From assembly GCA_041398825.1 (NCBI GenBank), contig JAWKTX010000002.1, positions 248,001-312,000 of the forward strand: a stretch of 64,000 nucleotides of DNA. The letters run 5' to 3'. The notes beneath the pieces were generated by a model. The model was not told the origin of the DNA. It ran no database searches and worked only from the letters and a program-made list of their open reading frames with translations. A program made the translations under genes and the position numbers. Below are positions 34,093 to 43,317 of this stretch, piece by piece; the stretch's first letter is position 1; the number at the start of each line of letters is the position of its first letter. Origin of the DNA: Planctomycetaceae bacterium (GTDB lineage Bacteria; Planctomycetota; Planctomycetia; Planctomycetales; Planctomycetaceae).

Positions 34093-35133
34093 TCAGGGTT
34101 TCAGACCTTTGTGTTCAAGGAGCTGCGCAATCAGATTGTCGACAGTGATTCCCTGAGCTTCCGCTCGATAGTTCGGCAGGATGCGATGCCTTAACACCGG
34201 CGCGGCCAGCGATTCAATATCTTTGGATGATACATACGGACGGCCTTCTATGAGTGCGAGGGCTTTGCCCCCCAGCACAAGATTCTGACCGGCCCGCAAT
34301 CCTGCGCCCCAGCTCACGTATTCATTGATAAACGCTGGTGAATCTTTTTGTCCGGGGCGTGACGCAGAAGCGATTCTCACGGCATACCGTACAACTTCTT
34401 CTGCGACAGGAACTCGTTGAACCACCTCATGAAATTCCCGTACGACATCCCCTTCGAAAAGGGGCTTAACGGTGTGACGACTTTTGCTGGTCGTTTGAGT
34501 GACAACCGCAACTTCGTCATCTTCCGGCAGGTAATCGATCAGCACATTGAACATGAACCTGTCCAGCTGCGCTTCGGGCAAAGGATACGTGCCCTCCATC
34601 TCAATCGGGTTCTGCGTTGCCAGGACAAAGAACGGTTCCTCAAGCACATACCGTCGTCCCGCTGCGGTCACCTGATGTTCCTGCATGGCTTCCAGCAGCG
34701 CAGACTGCGTCTTGGGTGGTGTCCGGTTGATTTCGTCTGCAAGAAGTACGTTGGCAAAAATCGGCCCCTTGATGAAACGCATCGTTCGGTGGCCTGCATG
34801 GTCTTCTTCCAGCACTTCCGTACCGGTAATGTCTGCCGGCATCAGGTCCGGGGTGAACTGGATGCGATTGAACTTAAGATCAAATAGCTGGGCAATGGAC
34901 TTGACCAGAAGAGTTTTCGCCAGTCCGGGAGCGCCTGTAATCAGGCAGTGTCCACCAGCGAGCAGCGAGATCAGGAGTTGGCGGACCACATCTTTCTGGC
35001 CGATAATGACCTGAGACAATTCCGCGTCAATCTGCTGCCGGAGTGAGCCTAACTGATCAATGAGCTGGCGTTCACGTTCGCGAGACATTGCGCCTGCTGC
35101 TGCAGGTTCGGTGGATGGTTCCGCTTGTGTCAT
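34093..35133 (-). CDS. MoxR-family AAA+ ATPase
   Basis: A 346-residue MoxR ATPase, a chaperone-like AAA+ protein usually partnered with a vWA-domain (DUF58-type) protein. The motifs are a Walker A variant GAPGLAKTL, Walker B VLLADEINRTPPKTQSALLEAMQE, sensor 1 VLATQNPIEMEGTYPLPEAQLDRFMF, and the C-terminal lid with RAGQNLVLGGKALAL. It lies downstream of a DUF4159 gene on the same strand; in many planctomycetes MoxR is followed by DUF58 and further vWA genes, but here the run ends with MoxR against a convergent gene. Its vWA partner must be elsewhere. Confidence 0.94.
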   Translation of the reverse strand: MTQAEPSTEPAAAGAMSRERERQLIDQLGSLRQQIDAELSQVIIGQKDVVRQLLISLLAGGHCLITGAPGLAKTLLVKSIAQLFDLKFNRIQFTPDLMPADITGTEVLEEDHAGHRTMRFIKGPIFANVLLADEINRTPPKTQSALLEAMQEHQVTAAGRRYVLEEPFFVLATQNPIEMEGTYPLPEAQLDRFMFNVLIDYLPEDDEVAVVTQTTSKSRHTVKPLFEGDVVREFHEVVQRVPVAEEVVRYAVRIASASRPGQKDSPAFINEYVSWGAGLRAGQNLVLGGKALALIEGRPYVSSKDIESLAAPVLRHRILPNYRAEAQGITVDNLIAQLLEHKGLKP

Positions 35134-35354
35134 ACAAAGTCAGGTAAGTTGAATGCGGTTCGTCATCAATTTGCCAACGCAACTTTCAGGTGCAGGTTAT
35201 CGTTACCGAATGAATGCACAGCAATTGACATCGAAACGTCTCCGACTTCGCGAATGTCAACGCATCGTTGGCTTCTCACCACAGACGATTTACCCTCCTC
35301 CTTTCCGTGTCATTTTGGTTTCGTGTTTCGGTACCAGATTTCAATGAGCAATCG

Positions 35355-36182
35355 TCAGTGTGTCATTGCATAAAAAACGATGTTGATTCCCAGGGGGTAG
35401 GCTTTCTTTTCAGAAAACTCTTTGAAGTACCACGGGTCTTCGCCTTCTCGCTCCCAGCCATCACCAAGATCTGTATTGTGTCCGATGAAAGCCATCATGC
35501 GGCCGTTGTCATCAAATAAGCCTTTGTAGTGAACATCTTCTGTTCCGTACCCCTGATTAGTACTGATCGTGCCATCCGCACGTTGGTGTGCAAACCCCAG
35601 CGCGGGAATCTGTGGTCGCTCTTTCAGGTCGTACACGCAATGAAATATCGGATGTTCCAGTGGAAGTTCGACAGGTTCGCGTTCCGGAAAAATCCGCTTG
35701 AGCTCTTCGTAGAAGTTGTACCATTCCGTGTCGCCCCAGAAATCATCGACCATCAGAAAACCACCGTTCAGCAGATATGTGCGCAGCGCTTTCCTTTCGG
35801 CATCCGACAATGCGATGTATCCAGGCTCGATGATGTAGATAAAGGGATAGTCGAACAATGCAGGATCCGTCAGTTCCAGAATCGCACCGTCGGGATCTAC
35901 ATGCAGGGAAGTCAGTTGCTGAAGACGATAGGAAAAATTTAAATCAGCGTCCGGGTAATCTGTCTGCCAGCCCCAGCGACCGTACGAGCCATACCGGATG
36001 CGGACGAAGGTGAAGACATCTTTCCGGAAGTTTTCATCGAGTTTCCAGTCCGGTACTCCGCGGCGGTCCGGACGTCCGTCGGCTCCATAGAAGCTTCGGA
36101 AACGCCCTCGCTGAGCAACGACGGCGGTGGTGAAGCAAAGTGACAGCAGGACGATGGTCATCGTGAGTGTTCGAACTATCAT
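35355..36182 (-). CDS. DUF4159-domain exported protein
   Basis: A 275-residue protein with a signal peptide (hydrophobic TMTIVLLSLCFTTAVVAQ at 7-24). The mature part, FTFVRIRYGSYGRWGWQTDYPDADLNFSYRLQQLTSL, then FIYIIEPGYIALSDAERKALRTYLLNGGFLMVDDFWG, is the DUF4159 pattern, which has a flavodoxin/GATase-like fold and is often found beside MoxR-vWA genes. No catalytic role is known. ATG 36182 is chosen because the signal peptide starts there; the frame continues 84 codons upstream through low-quality sequence. The MoxR gene starts 221 bp downstream on the same strand. Confidence 0.85.
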   Translation of the reverse strand: MIVRTLTMTIVLLSLCFTTAVVAQRGRFRSFYGADGRPDRRGVPDWKLDENFRKDVFTFVRIRYGSYGRWGWQTDYPDADLNFSYRLQQLTSLHVDPDGAILELTDPALFDYPFIYIIEPGYIALSDAERKALRTYLLNGGFLMVDDFWGDTEWYNFYEELKRIFPEREPVELPLEHPIFHCVYDLKERPQIPALGFAHQRADGTISTNQGYGTEDVHYKGLFDDNGRMMAFIGHNTDLGDGWEREGEDPWYFKEFSEKKAYPLGINIVFYAMTH

Positions 36183-36614
36183 GCGATCACTTTCTTCATG
36201 ACGCGGACAGATTTCAGCAATCTGAAACTGTCTGATGACAGAGATCCTGCAGAGCATGGAACGGTGAAAAACTCCACCGATTTCGTGCTCCTGCGGAAAG
36301 CATGACTCCTGCGATATCAGACAAACCTTTCTATCGCAGGCAACAAGCTGCAGGAACAATATTCGATTGGGCGCCTGAAGCAAATCACACTCACCATTTC
36401 CCCCTTTTGCCGAGGGAGAAGAGTTTGCAGACAACGTTGTGTCAGCCGCCCAAAACTGCCGTAAAAATGGTGGAATGAACCGTGCGAAAAATGGAAGGTC
36501 AGTCTCTCGCTGGTGATTCAGACATCAGCGTTTTGTGGAACTTCGGCTGATAGGAGATCAGTACCTCCCCGAAACTTTGCAACCCGCAACCCTGCAGTGA
36601 AAATCGCCGATGGG
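36183..36614. other. 432-bp gap upstream of DUF4159
   Basis: It separates the DUF4159 gene from the stop of the thioredoxin-NHL gene, both on the minus strand. I find no gene, repeat or clear terminator. The promoter for DUF4159-MoxR should lie here, but no consensus elements stand out. Confidence 0.5.
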
Positions 36615-38696
36615 TTATTCATCGAACGAAAGCCCTATGGAGCTGGTCTCGGCGTCATTAGTCAGAGTCACCGGAATCTGCCAGGTCCGGGAGGCCAGAC
36701 GGCACAGCGACTCGTCCGTTGCACAGTACCCATAACTCATTTGAACGATCAGAACGGTTTGCCCCGGCTCGCTGGATACAGGCAAAGAAAATGACGCCGT
36801 TCCGTTTTGCGGTGTCGCTTCCTCCCGCGAATTCAGCGCATCATCGGGTACAACGGCCTGTCCCTCGGATACCGCCACCTTCCAGGTGACCGGAGCTAAT
36901 TCATTCAGCTTATGGCCATCCGGAATATTCAGATTCACTGTGAACTGAATCGGTTCGCCCGCTTTCACTGTCTGTGACGCGACTTTTGTGGCATCGTCCG
37001 TATTAATAGGAGAGGGAAGCCGAACAGGGTTGGGGGCTGCCAGTCCCTGAATGACAAACTCCTTCATTTCGCCGGAAGTGAAATCGACCGTACAGATACG
37101 ATGATTGTTGGTATCTGCAACATAAAGCACTTTCTCTCCGGCTGAGATTCCTCCAGGTTCATCGAGCAACGCTGGTTCGAGCGTGTCACCAGCCTCCCCT
37201 GTTCCGATCCAGGACTGAACCGATTGATTCGACAGATTAATGCGCTTGATCTTGTGGTTATAGGAATCAGCAACGAAAAGAGTTGCTCCGCGGACAGCAA
37301 CTCCCAGAGGGTGCTGCAAACGGGCATTCGGTCCGATACCGTCAATATCTCCGAATGCGAAAAGTGACTGGCCCTGAGGCAGTTCTGATGTCCCGGCAAT
37401 TGTCGTCACCTGACCTCTTTGATCGGTCGAAACACGCCGAACGGCAGACCCTTCGCTATCGACAACGTAAAGGAATTCGCCGCTCGGATCGACACAGATC
37501 TCAGAGGGTTGAGCGAATGATGACTGGTCCAGCGAACCGTTGATGACGTCTTCGCGCCCATTGCCTGCGTAACGTCGAATACGGTCTGAATTCGGCAGAT
37601 AAACCCAGATTTGATGCGGGCCCGCCATCGCGATAAAGAGTTTATTGTCTGTGTATGCCAGCGACCAGGGGCTGTTGAGTGCGGTGGACAAGGGAGCTCC
37701 GCCCCCCTTCGCGCGGAAGTGCGCCTGTTCGCCGGTCCCCGCAATCGTCTTGACGGACTTTGCTGTCAGATCGATAGCACGCAGCATGTGATTTTCTGTG
37801 TCCGCGACATACAGCAGATTCTCAACAAGCGCCATGCCCTGCGGGTGATTGAATTCCGCGCTGGAGTAACTGCCATCCGCCGTTCCCATGCGTCCGCTGC
37901 CAACGATATCAATTAATTCACCGCTGGTGCTCGCAATCACAATTCGATTGTGGTTACTGTCTGCGACAAAGACTCGTTGCCCGGCTTCGTCGACGAGCAC
38001 CTTCCCCGGATACCGGAGCGGTGTCTCGGTGGCCTTCCCTTCTTCCAGTTCGAATCGGATGGGAGTTTCATCCAGAGTGCCCTTCGAACGATGGTACTCA
38101 ATGAGTTTTTCAATCACCTTTTCGATGGGTTCTCGATTGCCTTCGCCGGACAACGAACCGATGTACCGTCCTTCGGCGTCGATGATTGCCAGGGTAGGCC
38201 AGGAACTCGTGCCGAATCGCCGCCAGACGAGCAATTGATCGTCATTGACCACGGGATGCCGGATCTCGTACCGCATGATGGCATTTCGAATGTTCTCGGC
38301 GTCTTTCTCGTTTTCGAATTTTGCCGAGTGCACCCCGATGACAACAAGTTCCTTCTCAAACTTCTCTTCCAGGTACTTCAAGTCCGGAAGAATGTGCATG
38401 CAGTTGATGCAGCAGTATGTCCAGAAATCGACAAGGACGATCTTACCCTTCAGGTCCTTCATGCTGATTGGCTGTGATGTGTTCAGCCAGCCGCTTCCCC
38501 CTTCGAAGACTCCTTCCGGAACCACCTGCGCGCGGGGGAAAGGATCGGCCACACGTCTCGCACCCCGCTGTGATTCATCTGTATTGTTCAATGCCACGCG
38601 GTCCTGTGCCCGGCTGATGTTGCCCGATGCCAACATCCCAGAGAACATCGCGAGAACAAGAAGACGAATCACAAAGGCTGGTGAGATGCGAGTCAC
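36615..38696 (-). CDS. Exported thioredoxin-like protein with NHL repeats (NHLRC2-like)
   Basis: A 693-residue protein with an N-terminal hydrophobic signal (VIRLLVLAMFSGMLASGNISRAQ, about 9-31). A thioredoxin-like domain (60-200) has the active site WTYCCINC with redox pair Cys96-Cys99. An NHL six-bladed propeller (215-540) has repeated units such as VFVADSNHNRIV, LYVADTENHMLRAID and LFVADSYNHKIKRI. A beta-sandwich-like tail follows. The arrangement matches the NHLRC2 family, whose human member has the same CCINC site. In bacteria it probably reduces or senses thiols in the periplasm, but the substrate is unknown. It stands between an AAA ATPase gene and DUF4159 on the same strand. Confidence 0.92.
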   Translation of the reverse strand: MTRISPAFVIRLLVLAMFSGMLASGNISRAQDRVALNNTDESQRGARRVADPFPRAQVVPEGVFEGGSGWLNTSQPISMKDLKGKIVLVDFWTYCCINCMHILPDLKYLEEKFEKELVVIGVHSAKFENEKDAENIRNAIMRYEIRHPVVNDDQLLVWRRFGTSSWPTLAIIDAEGRYIGSLSGEGNREPIEKVIEKLIEYHRSKGTLDETPIRFELEEGKATETPLRYPGKVLVDEAGQRVFVADSNHNRIVIASTSGELIDIVGSGRMGTADGSYSSAEFNHPQGMALVENLLYVADTENHMLRAIDLTAKSVKTIAGTGEQAHFRAKGGGAPLSTALNSPWSLAYTDNKLFIAMAGPHQIWVYLPNSDRIRRYAGNGREDVINGSLDQSSFAQPSEICVDPSGEFLYVVDSEGSAVRRVSTDQRGQVTTIAGTSELPQGQSLFAFGDIDGIGPNARLQHPLGVAVRGATLFVADSYNHKIKRINLSNQSVQSWIGTGEAGDTLEPALLDEPGGISAGEKVLYVADTNNHRICTVDFTSGEMKEFVIQGLAAPNPVRLPSPINTDDATKVASQTVKAGEPIQFTVNLNIPDGHKLNELAPVTWKVAVSEGQAVVPDDALNSREEATPQNGTASFSLPVSSEPGQTVLIVQMSYGYCATDESLCRLASRTWQIPVTLTNDAETSSIGLSFDE

Positions 38697-38850
38697 GGCA
38701 TCGACTCCTGAAATGCAGCAGCAGATCGCTGGCCCGATGTCAGGGGAGGGAAATGAACGTTAAGCTTTTAATCTATCGTCGAACGAATCGATGCGAAAGT
38801 GTTGATAAGGATTTCTGCGTTCAAAACAAAGCGTCGATCAGTAACGTCGA

Positions 38851-40257
38851 TCAATGAAAGTCGTAGGTCACCACGCCATGCCTTTGTGCCCGGCTGATGC
38901 GATCGGTGGCATAAAGTCCTGCCAGAACGAATTCCACACACGATGCGCGAACGGCAGCATTGTCGGCTGCGTTGACCTCAAATGCTTTGTCCCAAACTGG
39001 AGGCACTCGTTTCAACAGCGTCTCGTAGTAGGTACTTGGAAGCATGTCACCCACTTCGATCTTTACACCCTTCGCAAAGATTTCGGTGATCTGTTCGAGC
39101 CCGTGCTGTTCGATGTATTCCTCGAAGACAGTCCTGATAGCTTCTGCCGTCACAGAGTCCAGAACCTGTCTTTCGCTCATCTGGTGGCTGCTCATCAGAT
39201 CAACTTCCAGCTTACCAAGCGACGACGAATAAAGATGGCCAAGATCGCTGATGCGTGGTACTGCTGGATTTTCACCCAGAACTGCGCCGCGCCGCCGCGC
39301 GCTGGCGATCATAGTCTGATAGTTTGCAATGCTGAATCGGGCACTGACGCCCGATTGCTGATCGATGTAACGGCTCCGGCGCGCGGCACGGCTGATCTCT
39401 TCGACAATCTGTTTCATGAAGAAAGGAACGAGCACCGGAAAGTCGCCATCAAGATCAACGCTGCACTCCTGCTCCATGATCTGTATGCCCGCATCCCGTT
39501 CCGAAGGATAGTGCGTATGGATAATGCTGCCGATGCGGTCCTTCAGCTGCGGGATCACTTTGCCACTTCGGTTATAGGTCGAAGGGTTCGCCGAGAATAA
39601 GATGACAACATCCAGATCGAATTGAATCGGATACCCTCGGATCTGAACGTCTCGTTCCTCCAGAATGTTAAACAGGCCGACCTGAACGAGTTCATCAAGT
39701 TCGGGGAGTTCGTTCATCGCGAAGACTCCGCGATGCATGCGAGGGATCAAGCCGAAATGCAGGGCATCTTCGGCAGACATGCTGCTGCCAGCGGCAAGCT
39801 TGGCAGGGTCGATTTCGCCAATGATATCTGCAAACTTGGTCCCCGGAGCCAGTCGCTCTGCGTAACGTTGGTCGCGAGGCCACCATTTGATTGCAATCTG
39901 ATCATCGCTCGCGCTGGCAATCCGTTCTTTTCCGGCAGTGGTAATGGGCTGATAGGGATCTTCATGAACCGGGCAACCCGGTAAATCCAGGTACGGAATT
40001 GCGTCATCAAGAAACCTCGGGATCGCTCTCATCAGGCGACTCTTACCCTGTCCTTTTTCTCCCAGAAAAAGAATGTCGTGACCTGCCAGCAGCGCAAGAC
40101 TGATTTCGGGGACGACGGTGTTTTCGTACCCGAGCATTCCGGGGAAAAGCACTTCGCCTGCAGCCAGTTGACGAACGAAGTTGGAACGGAGTTCTTCCTT
40201 CACTGAACGCGATTTCCAGCCGCTGTTTTTCAGGTCCGCCAGTGTTTCAGGGTGCAT
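38851..40257 (-). CDS. Magnesium-chelatase-like AAA+ ATPase
   Basis: A 468-residue AAA+ protein related to ChlI/BchI and to stand-alone actinobacterial proteins of this type (Rv0958 group). Walker A is GEKGQGKS. The Walker B region reads GVFAMNELPELDELVQVGLFNILEERDVQIRGY, with Asn-Glu instead of Asp-Glu, as usual for this group. Sensor 1 is VILFSANPSTYNRSGKVIPQLKDRIG. Such ATPases normally work with a vWA-domain protein encoded next door; none follows here. It is 75 bp downstream of lpxK on the same strand. A role in metal insertion is not implied, and the real client is unknown. Confidence 0.88.
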   Translation of the reverse strand: MHPETLADLKNSGWKSRSVKEELRSNFVRQLAAGEVLFPGMLGYENTVVPEISLALLAGHDILFLGEKGQGKSRLMRAIPRFLDDAIPYLDLPGCPVHEDPYQPITTAGKERIASASDDQIAIKWWPRDQRYAERLAPGTKFADIIGEIDPAKLAAGSSMSAEDALHFGLIPRMHRGVFAMNELPELDELVQVGLFNILEERDVQIRGYPIQFDLDVVILFSANPSTYNRSGKVIPQLKDRIGSIIHTHYPSERDAGIQIMEQECSVDLDGDFPVLVPFFMKQIVEEISRAARRSRYIDQQSGVSARFSIANYQTMIASARRRGAVLGENPAVPRISDLGHLYSSSLGKLEVDLMSSHQMSERQVLDSVTAEAIRTVFEEYIEQHGLEQITEIFAKGVKIEVGDMLPSTYYETLLKRVPPVWDKAFEVNAADNAAVRASCVEFVLAGLYATDRISRAQRHGVVTYDFH

Positions 40258-40332
40258 AGCGTTCTAAATCTTTCATTGAGGCGCTTCGGCCACTATCACA
40301 GAACCAGAGTGGTCGTGTTTCGCGTCAGAATT

Positions 40333-41484
40333 CTAATCGGGACCACCAACTTCAGGTCTCTCCTGAGTCGCCGACGCCAGACATTCATGAAAAACGTCTC
40401 GGTCAGCATTCGTCAGAAACGCGGCTCGAATTGACAAAGCAAAGAAAGGCGGCCTGTGTATTTCCGCATTCGAACCTGACTGGTTAACCTCGACGTGAAC
40501 CATTGGATCAAGATCTGCGACTTTCACCAGGTCCTTCTGCGTTCCAAGAACCATATCCGCACCGCTGGCAACGGCAGCTTGCTCCACACTTTCCAAATCA
40601 GCTCGTGTGTAATGGTGGTGATCACGAAACCAACGATGGCCCTTCACTTCGAAACCAGCCTGGCGGCAGGTTTGTTCAAAGCTCTCCGGGTTGCCAATCC
40701 CTGACATCAGAAACACTTTCCCGGCAGAGGGATCGTTCGAACAAAACCGTGCTGCGTCAAGCTTTTCATTGGTTATAGACAGTAATTCAGAGGGTGCAAA
40801 CCGGACGCGACAGATTCGCCCCGTCAGCCCCGGCGATGCGTTGATGACTGCCTTTTCAATTTGCTCAAGCGTTTCTGCGTCAGCTAAATCAGCCCTGGTG
40901 ATCATCACAAGTTGAGCCCGACTGAGAGAATTCAGCGGTTCGCGCAGCAATCCTCGGGGCAGGAGTGCTCCGAACCCAAAAGGGTTTGTTGCATCAATCA
41001 GCACAATATCCAGATCCCGATGCAGGCGACGATGCTGAAATCCGTCGTCCATAACGATCACATCAGCCTCACCGGAAGCCTCCAGTTTCTTTGCGGAGAT
41101 GATTCGATCCGGGTTTTGCAGATGCGGGATCTGCGGGCAAAGCTGCTGCAGTACCTGGTACTCGTCATTCACACCCTGCACTGCAGCTCGATAGCCGCGA
41201 CTGACAATGGCTGTGCGTCTGCCAGCGGACGTCAGCGTCTGAACGACCAACGCAACGACGGGGGTTTTTCCGGTTCCGCCGGTTGTAATGTTGCCAACGC
41301 TGATAACCGGCATACTGGCTTGATATGTCGGCTTCACCCCGCAGTCGAACAAAAAGTTTCGAACTGCGACAATCCATCGATATGGTATCGAGCAGACGAA
41401 CAGGCAAGCGCGCAGGGTGGCTGCGAGGAGCCCCTTCGACTGACCACTGATCAGCATTCGAAAACTTGATTCGTCCATCTTCAC
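40333..41484 (-). CDS. lpxK: Tetraacyldisaccharide 4'-kinase
   Basis: A 383-residue membrane-associated kinase of lipid A synthesis, phosphorylating the 4' position of the tetraacyldisaccharide precursor. An N-terminal hydrophobic helix region (AATLRACLFVCSIPYRWIVAVRNFLFD) is followed by GNITTGGTGKTPVV, the LpxK Walker A, then VSRGYRA, VMDDGFQHRRLHRDLDIVLIDATNPFG, and RGLLREPLNSLSRAQLVMITR, all typical. Its presence indicates an LPS-type outer membrane. It is transcribed divergently from the uridylyltransferase gene, with a 90-bp promoter gap. No other lpx genes are in the window. Confidence 0.95.
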   Translation of the reverse strand: MKMDESSFRMLISGQSKGLLAATLRACLFVCSIPYRWIVAVRNFLFDCGVKPTYQASMPVISVGNITTGGTGKTPVVALVVQTLTSAGRRTAIVSRGYRAAVQGVNDEYQVLQQLCPQIPHLQNPDRIISAKKLEASGEADVIVMDDGFQHRRLHRDLDIVLIDATNPFGFGALLPRGLLREPLNSLSRAQLVMITRADLADAETLEQIEKAVINASPGLTGRICRVRFAPSELLSITNEKLDAARFCSNDPSAGKVFLMSGIGNPESFEQTCRQAGFEVKGHRWFRDHHHYTRADLESVEQAAVASGADMVLGTQKDLVKVADLDPMVHVEVNQSGSNAEIHRPPFFALSIRAAFLTNADRDVFHECLASATQERPEVGGPD

Positions 41485-41574
41485 GTTAGAATCACATGTT
41501 CCATTGAGACTGTTGGGCGCGCCCGACGGGCATCCTGTGTCATCTTAGCGTCTCCAGAAAGGGCGTCCTCCATC

Positions 41575-42990
41575 ATGGCTGATGTTCAATTCGAAGTTGC
41601 CGAAAAGCTGAATCACTTCGGGCAATCAGGCCTTCTGAAACACCTCCAGGCCATCGATCCGGCGAGTGCTGAGCGTTTATTGAATCAGATCAACAAAGTC
41701 GACCTGCGAATGATTCAGGAAATCTGGCAGTCGGCATCCGCAGAAGAGGCCGTGTCAGAATCTGCTTCGGATCGAATCTCGCGAGCCCAGGCCCCGGCAA
41801 CCGTTGTTCGGCAACCGGAAGCTGAGGCTGATCAGCAGGCCTGGACTGACGCTGACAGTCTCGGAGCCGCGGCGCTGGCTGAGGGCAGGGTGGCAGTAAT
41901 TACTGTCGCAGGCGGCCAGGGAAGTCGCCTCGGATTTGATCACCCCAAAGGTATGTTTCCGATCGGACCAGTGACAAACCGCACTCTTTTTCAAATCTTT
42001 GGCGAACAGATCCAGGCACGCTGCAAACGTCATCACGCAGATATTCTCTGGCTGATCATGACCAGCGATGCCACGCACGATGAAACGGTGTCCTTCTTCG
42101 AAGAAAATGATTTCTTTGGACTCGAATCGAAGTCCGTTCATTTCTTCCAGCAGGGAAGCCTGCCCGCAATCGATGCAAAAACGGGCGAATTGCTGCTGAG
42201 TTCCGTTGATTCCCTGTGCCTGTCGCCGGACGGACATGGTGGCCTTGTCAATGCACTCAAAAATTCGGGTCTGCTGGATCTGCTGAAGCAACGCGGTGTC
42301 GAACACTTGTTCTACCACCAGGTCGACAATCCAACCGTCATCATGTGTGACCCGGCTTTGCTTGGATTTCATATCGAACAGAAATCGCAGCTCACCACGA
42401 ACGTCGTTCGAAAAGTTTCTCCGACAGAACGAATGGGCGTTCTGGCTGATGTGGACGGTCGAACGCAGATTATCGAATACAGTGAGCTCACTCCGGAACA
42501 AGCGGCCAGCGAAGACGAAAACGGACAGTGGATTTTCTGGGCGGGAAACACTGCGATTCACGTTTTCTCCCGTGAATTCCTCGAGCAGTTGGCCGAAGAC
42601 GGATGTCGACTGCCACTTCACGTCGCACGCAAAAACGTCGCATTCCTCCGGGCCGATGGCACAATGGTCAAGCCGGACGACCCGGCCAATCCAAACGCTG
42701 TCAAACTGGAGCGATTCATCTTTGACGCTCTGCCGATGGCGGAAAAAAACCTGATTGTCGAAGGCAACCGCGACCGGGAATTTAATCCGGTTAAGAATCG
42801 AGAGGGAGCGGATTCTCCAGCAACATCTCGCGCAGCGCTCAACCGGATTGCCCGTGAATGGCTGGCTGCTGCGGGTATTGAAGTTTCCGAAGAAAAGTCG
42901 ATCGAAATCAGTCCGTTGACCGCACTGGATGCTGCGGAATTGTCCGAACGGGAAACTCGCGATCTGATGGATGAGATCGTCATCCAGTAG
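41575..42990 (+). CDS. UDP-sugar pyrophosphorylase (UAP1-type uridylyltransferase)
   Basis: A 471-residue nucleotidyltransferase of the UDPGP family, making a UDP-sugar (most likely UDP-N-acetylglucosamine or UDP-GalNAc) from UTP and a sugar 1-phosphate. The UTP loop is GGQGSRLGFDHPKGMFPIGP, preceded by GRVAVITVA; HLFYHQVDNPTVIMCDPALLG carries the metal-binding Asp, and VVRKVSPTERMGVLADVDGR is typical of the eukaryotic-type UAP1 proteins. N-terminal helices (1-90) are family-normal. ATG 41575 fits the gap to lpxK, transcribed divergently. Its nearness to lpxK and the uronic-acid enzymes earlier in the window suggests envelope sugar supply, but this is inference. Confidence 0.92.
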   Translation: MADVQFEVAEKLNHFGQSGLLKHLQAIDPASAERLLNQINKVDLRMIQEIWQSASAEEAVSESASDRISRAQAPATVVRQPEAEADQQAWTDADSLGAAALAEGRVAVITVAGGQGSRLGFDHPKGMFPIGPVTNRTLFQIFGEQIQARCKRHHADILWLIMTSDATHDETVSFFEENDFFGLESKSVHFFQQGSLPAIDAKTGELLLSSVDSLCLSPDGHGGLVNALKNSGLLDLLKQRGVEHLFYHQVDNPTVIMCDPALLGFHIEQKSQLTTNVVRKVSPTERMGVLADVDGRTQIIEYSELTPEQAASEDENGQWIFWAGNTAIHVFSREFLEQLAEDGCRLPLHVARKNVAFLRADGTMVKPDDPANPNAVKLERFIFDALPMAEKNLIVEGNRDREFNPVKNREGADSPATSRAALNRIAREWLAAAGIEVSEEKSIEISPLTALDAAELSERETRDLMDEIVIQ

Positions 42991-43317
42991 GAACAGTGCG
43001 GCTTCCAGTTGTATTGACTGAACTTGCGGCAGAACCGCGGCACTTAACAATCTGCGGCACACCCCGCTGCATCAGAAGTGACGGAATCTCAGCAGATTCA
43101 GTGAGGCCGCCGTTTCATCGCGTTGTCAGCTGCCCCATCCTTATCAGCTGAAGAATAAAAGGCGATCCGTTACAGTGTGAGGCAGGAGTCAGGATTTGAT
43201 TCCAGGTCTCAGGTGATACGGCCCGGCCGGGATTTGAGTCGTTCGGTAATCCTTTCCGGGGATCTGCATCACGTTGTCTGCGGATCAATGTTTGAAGTGT
43301 GAGCGGAAGCCAGCCAC
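42991..43317. other. 327-bp gap between uridylyltransferase and priA
   Basis: No gene, repeat or clear terminator seen. A short GC-rich imperfect repeat (CTTGCGGCAGAACCGCGGCA near 43022) may form a weak hairpin. Confidence 0.45.

Noticed and set aside
41755..43062. 435-codon minus-strand frame opposite the uridylyltransferase
   Set aside because: It is fully antisense to a gene with clear UDPGP motifs, is rich in Cys, His and Arg, and lacks any recognisable domain.
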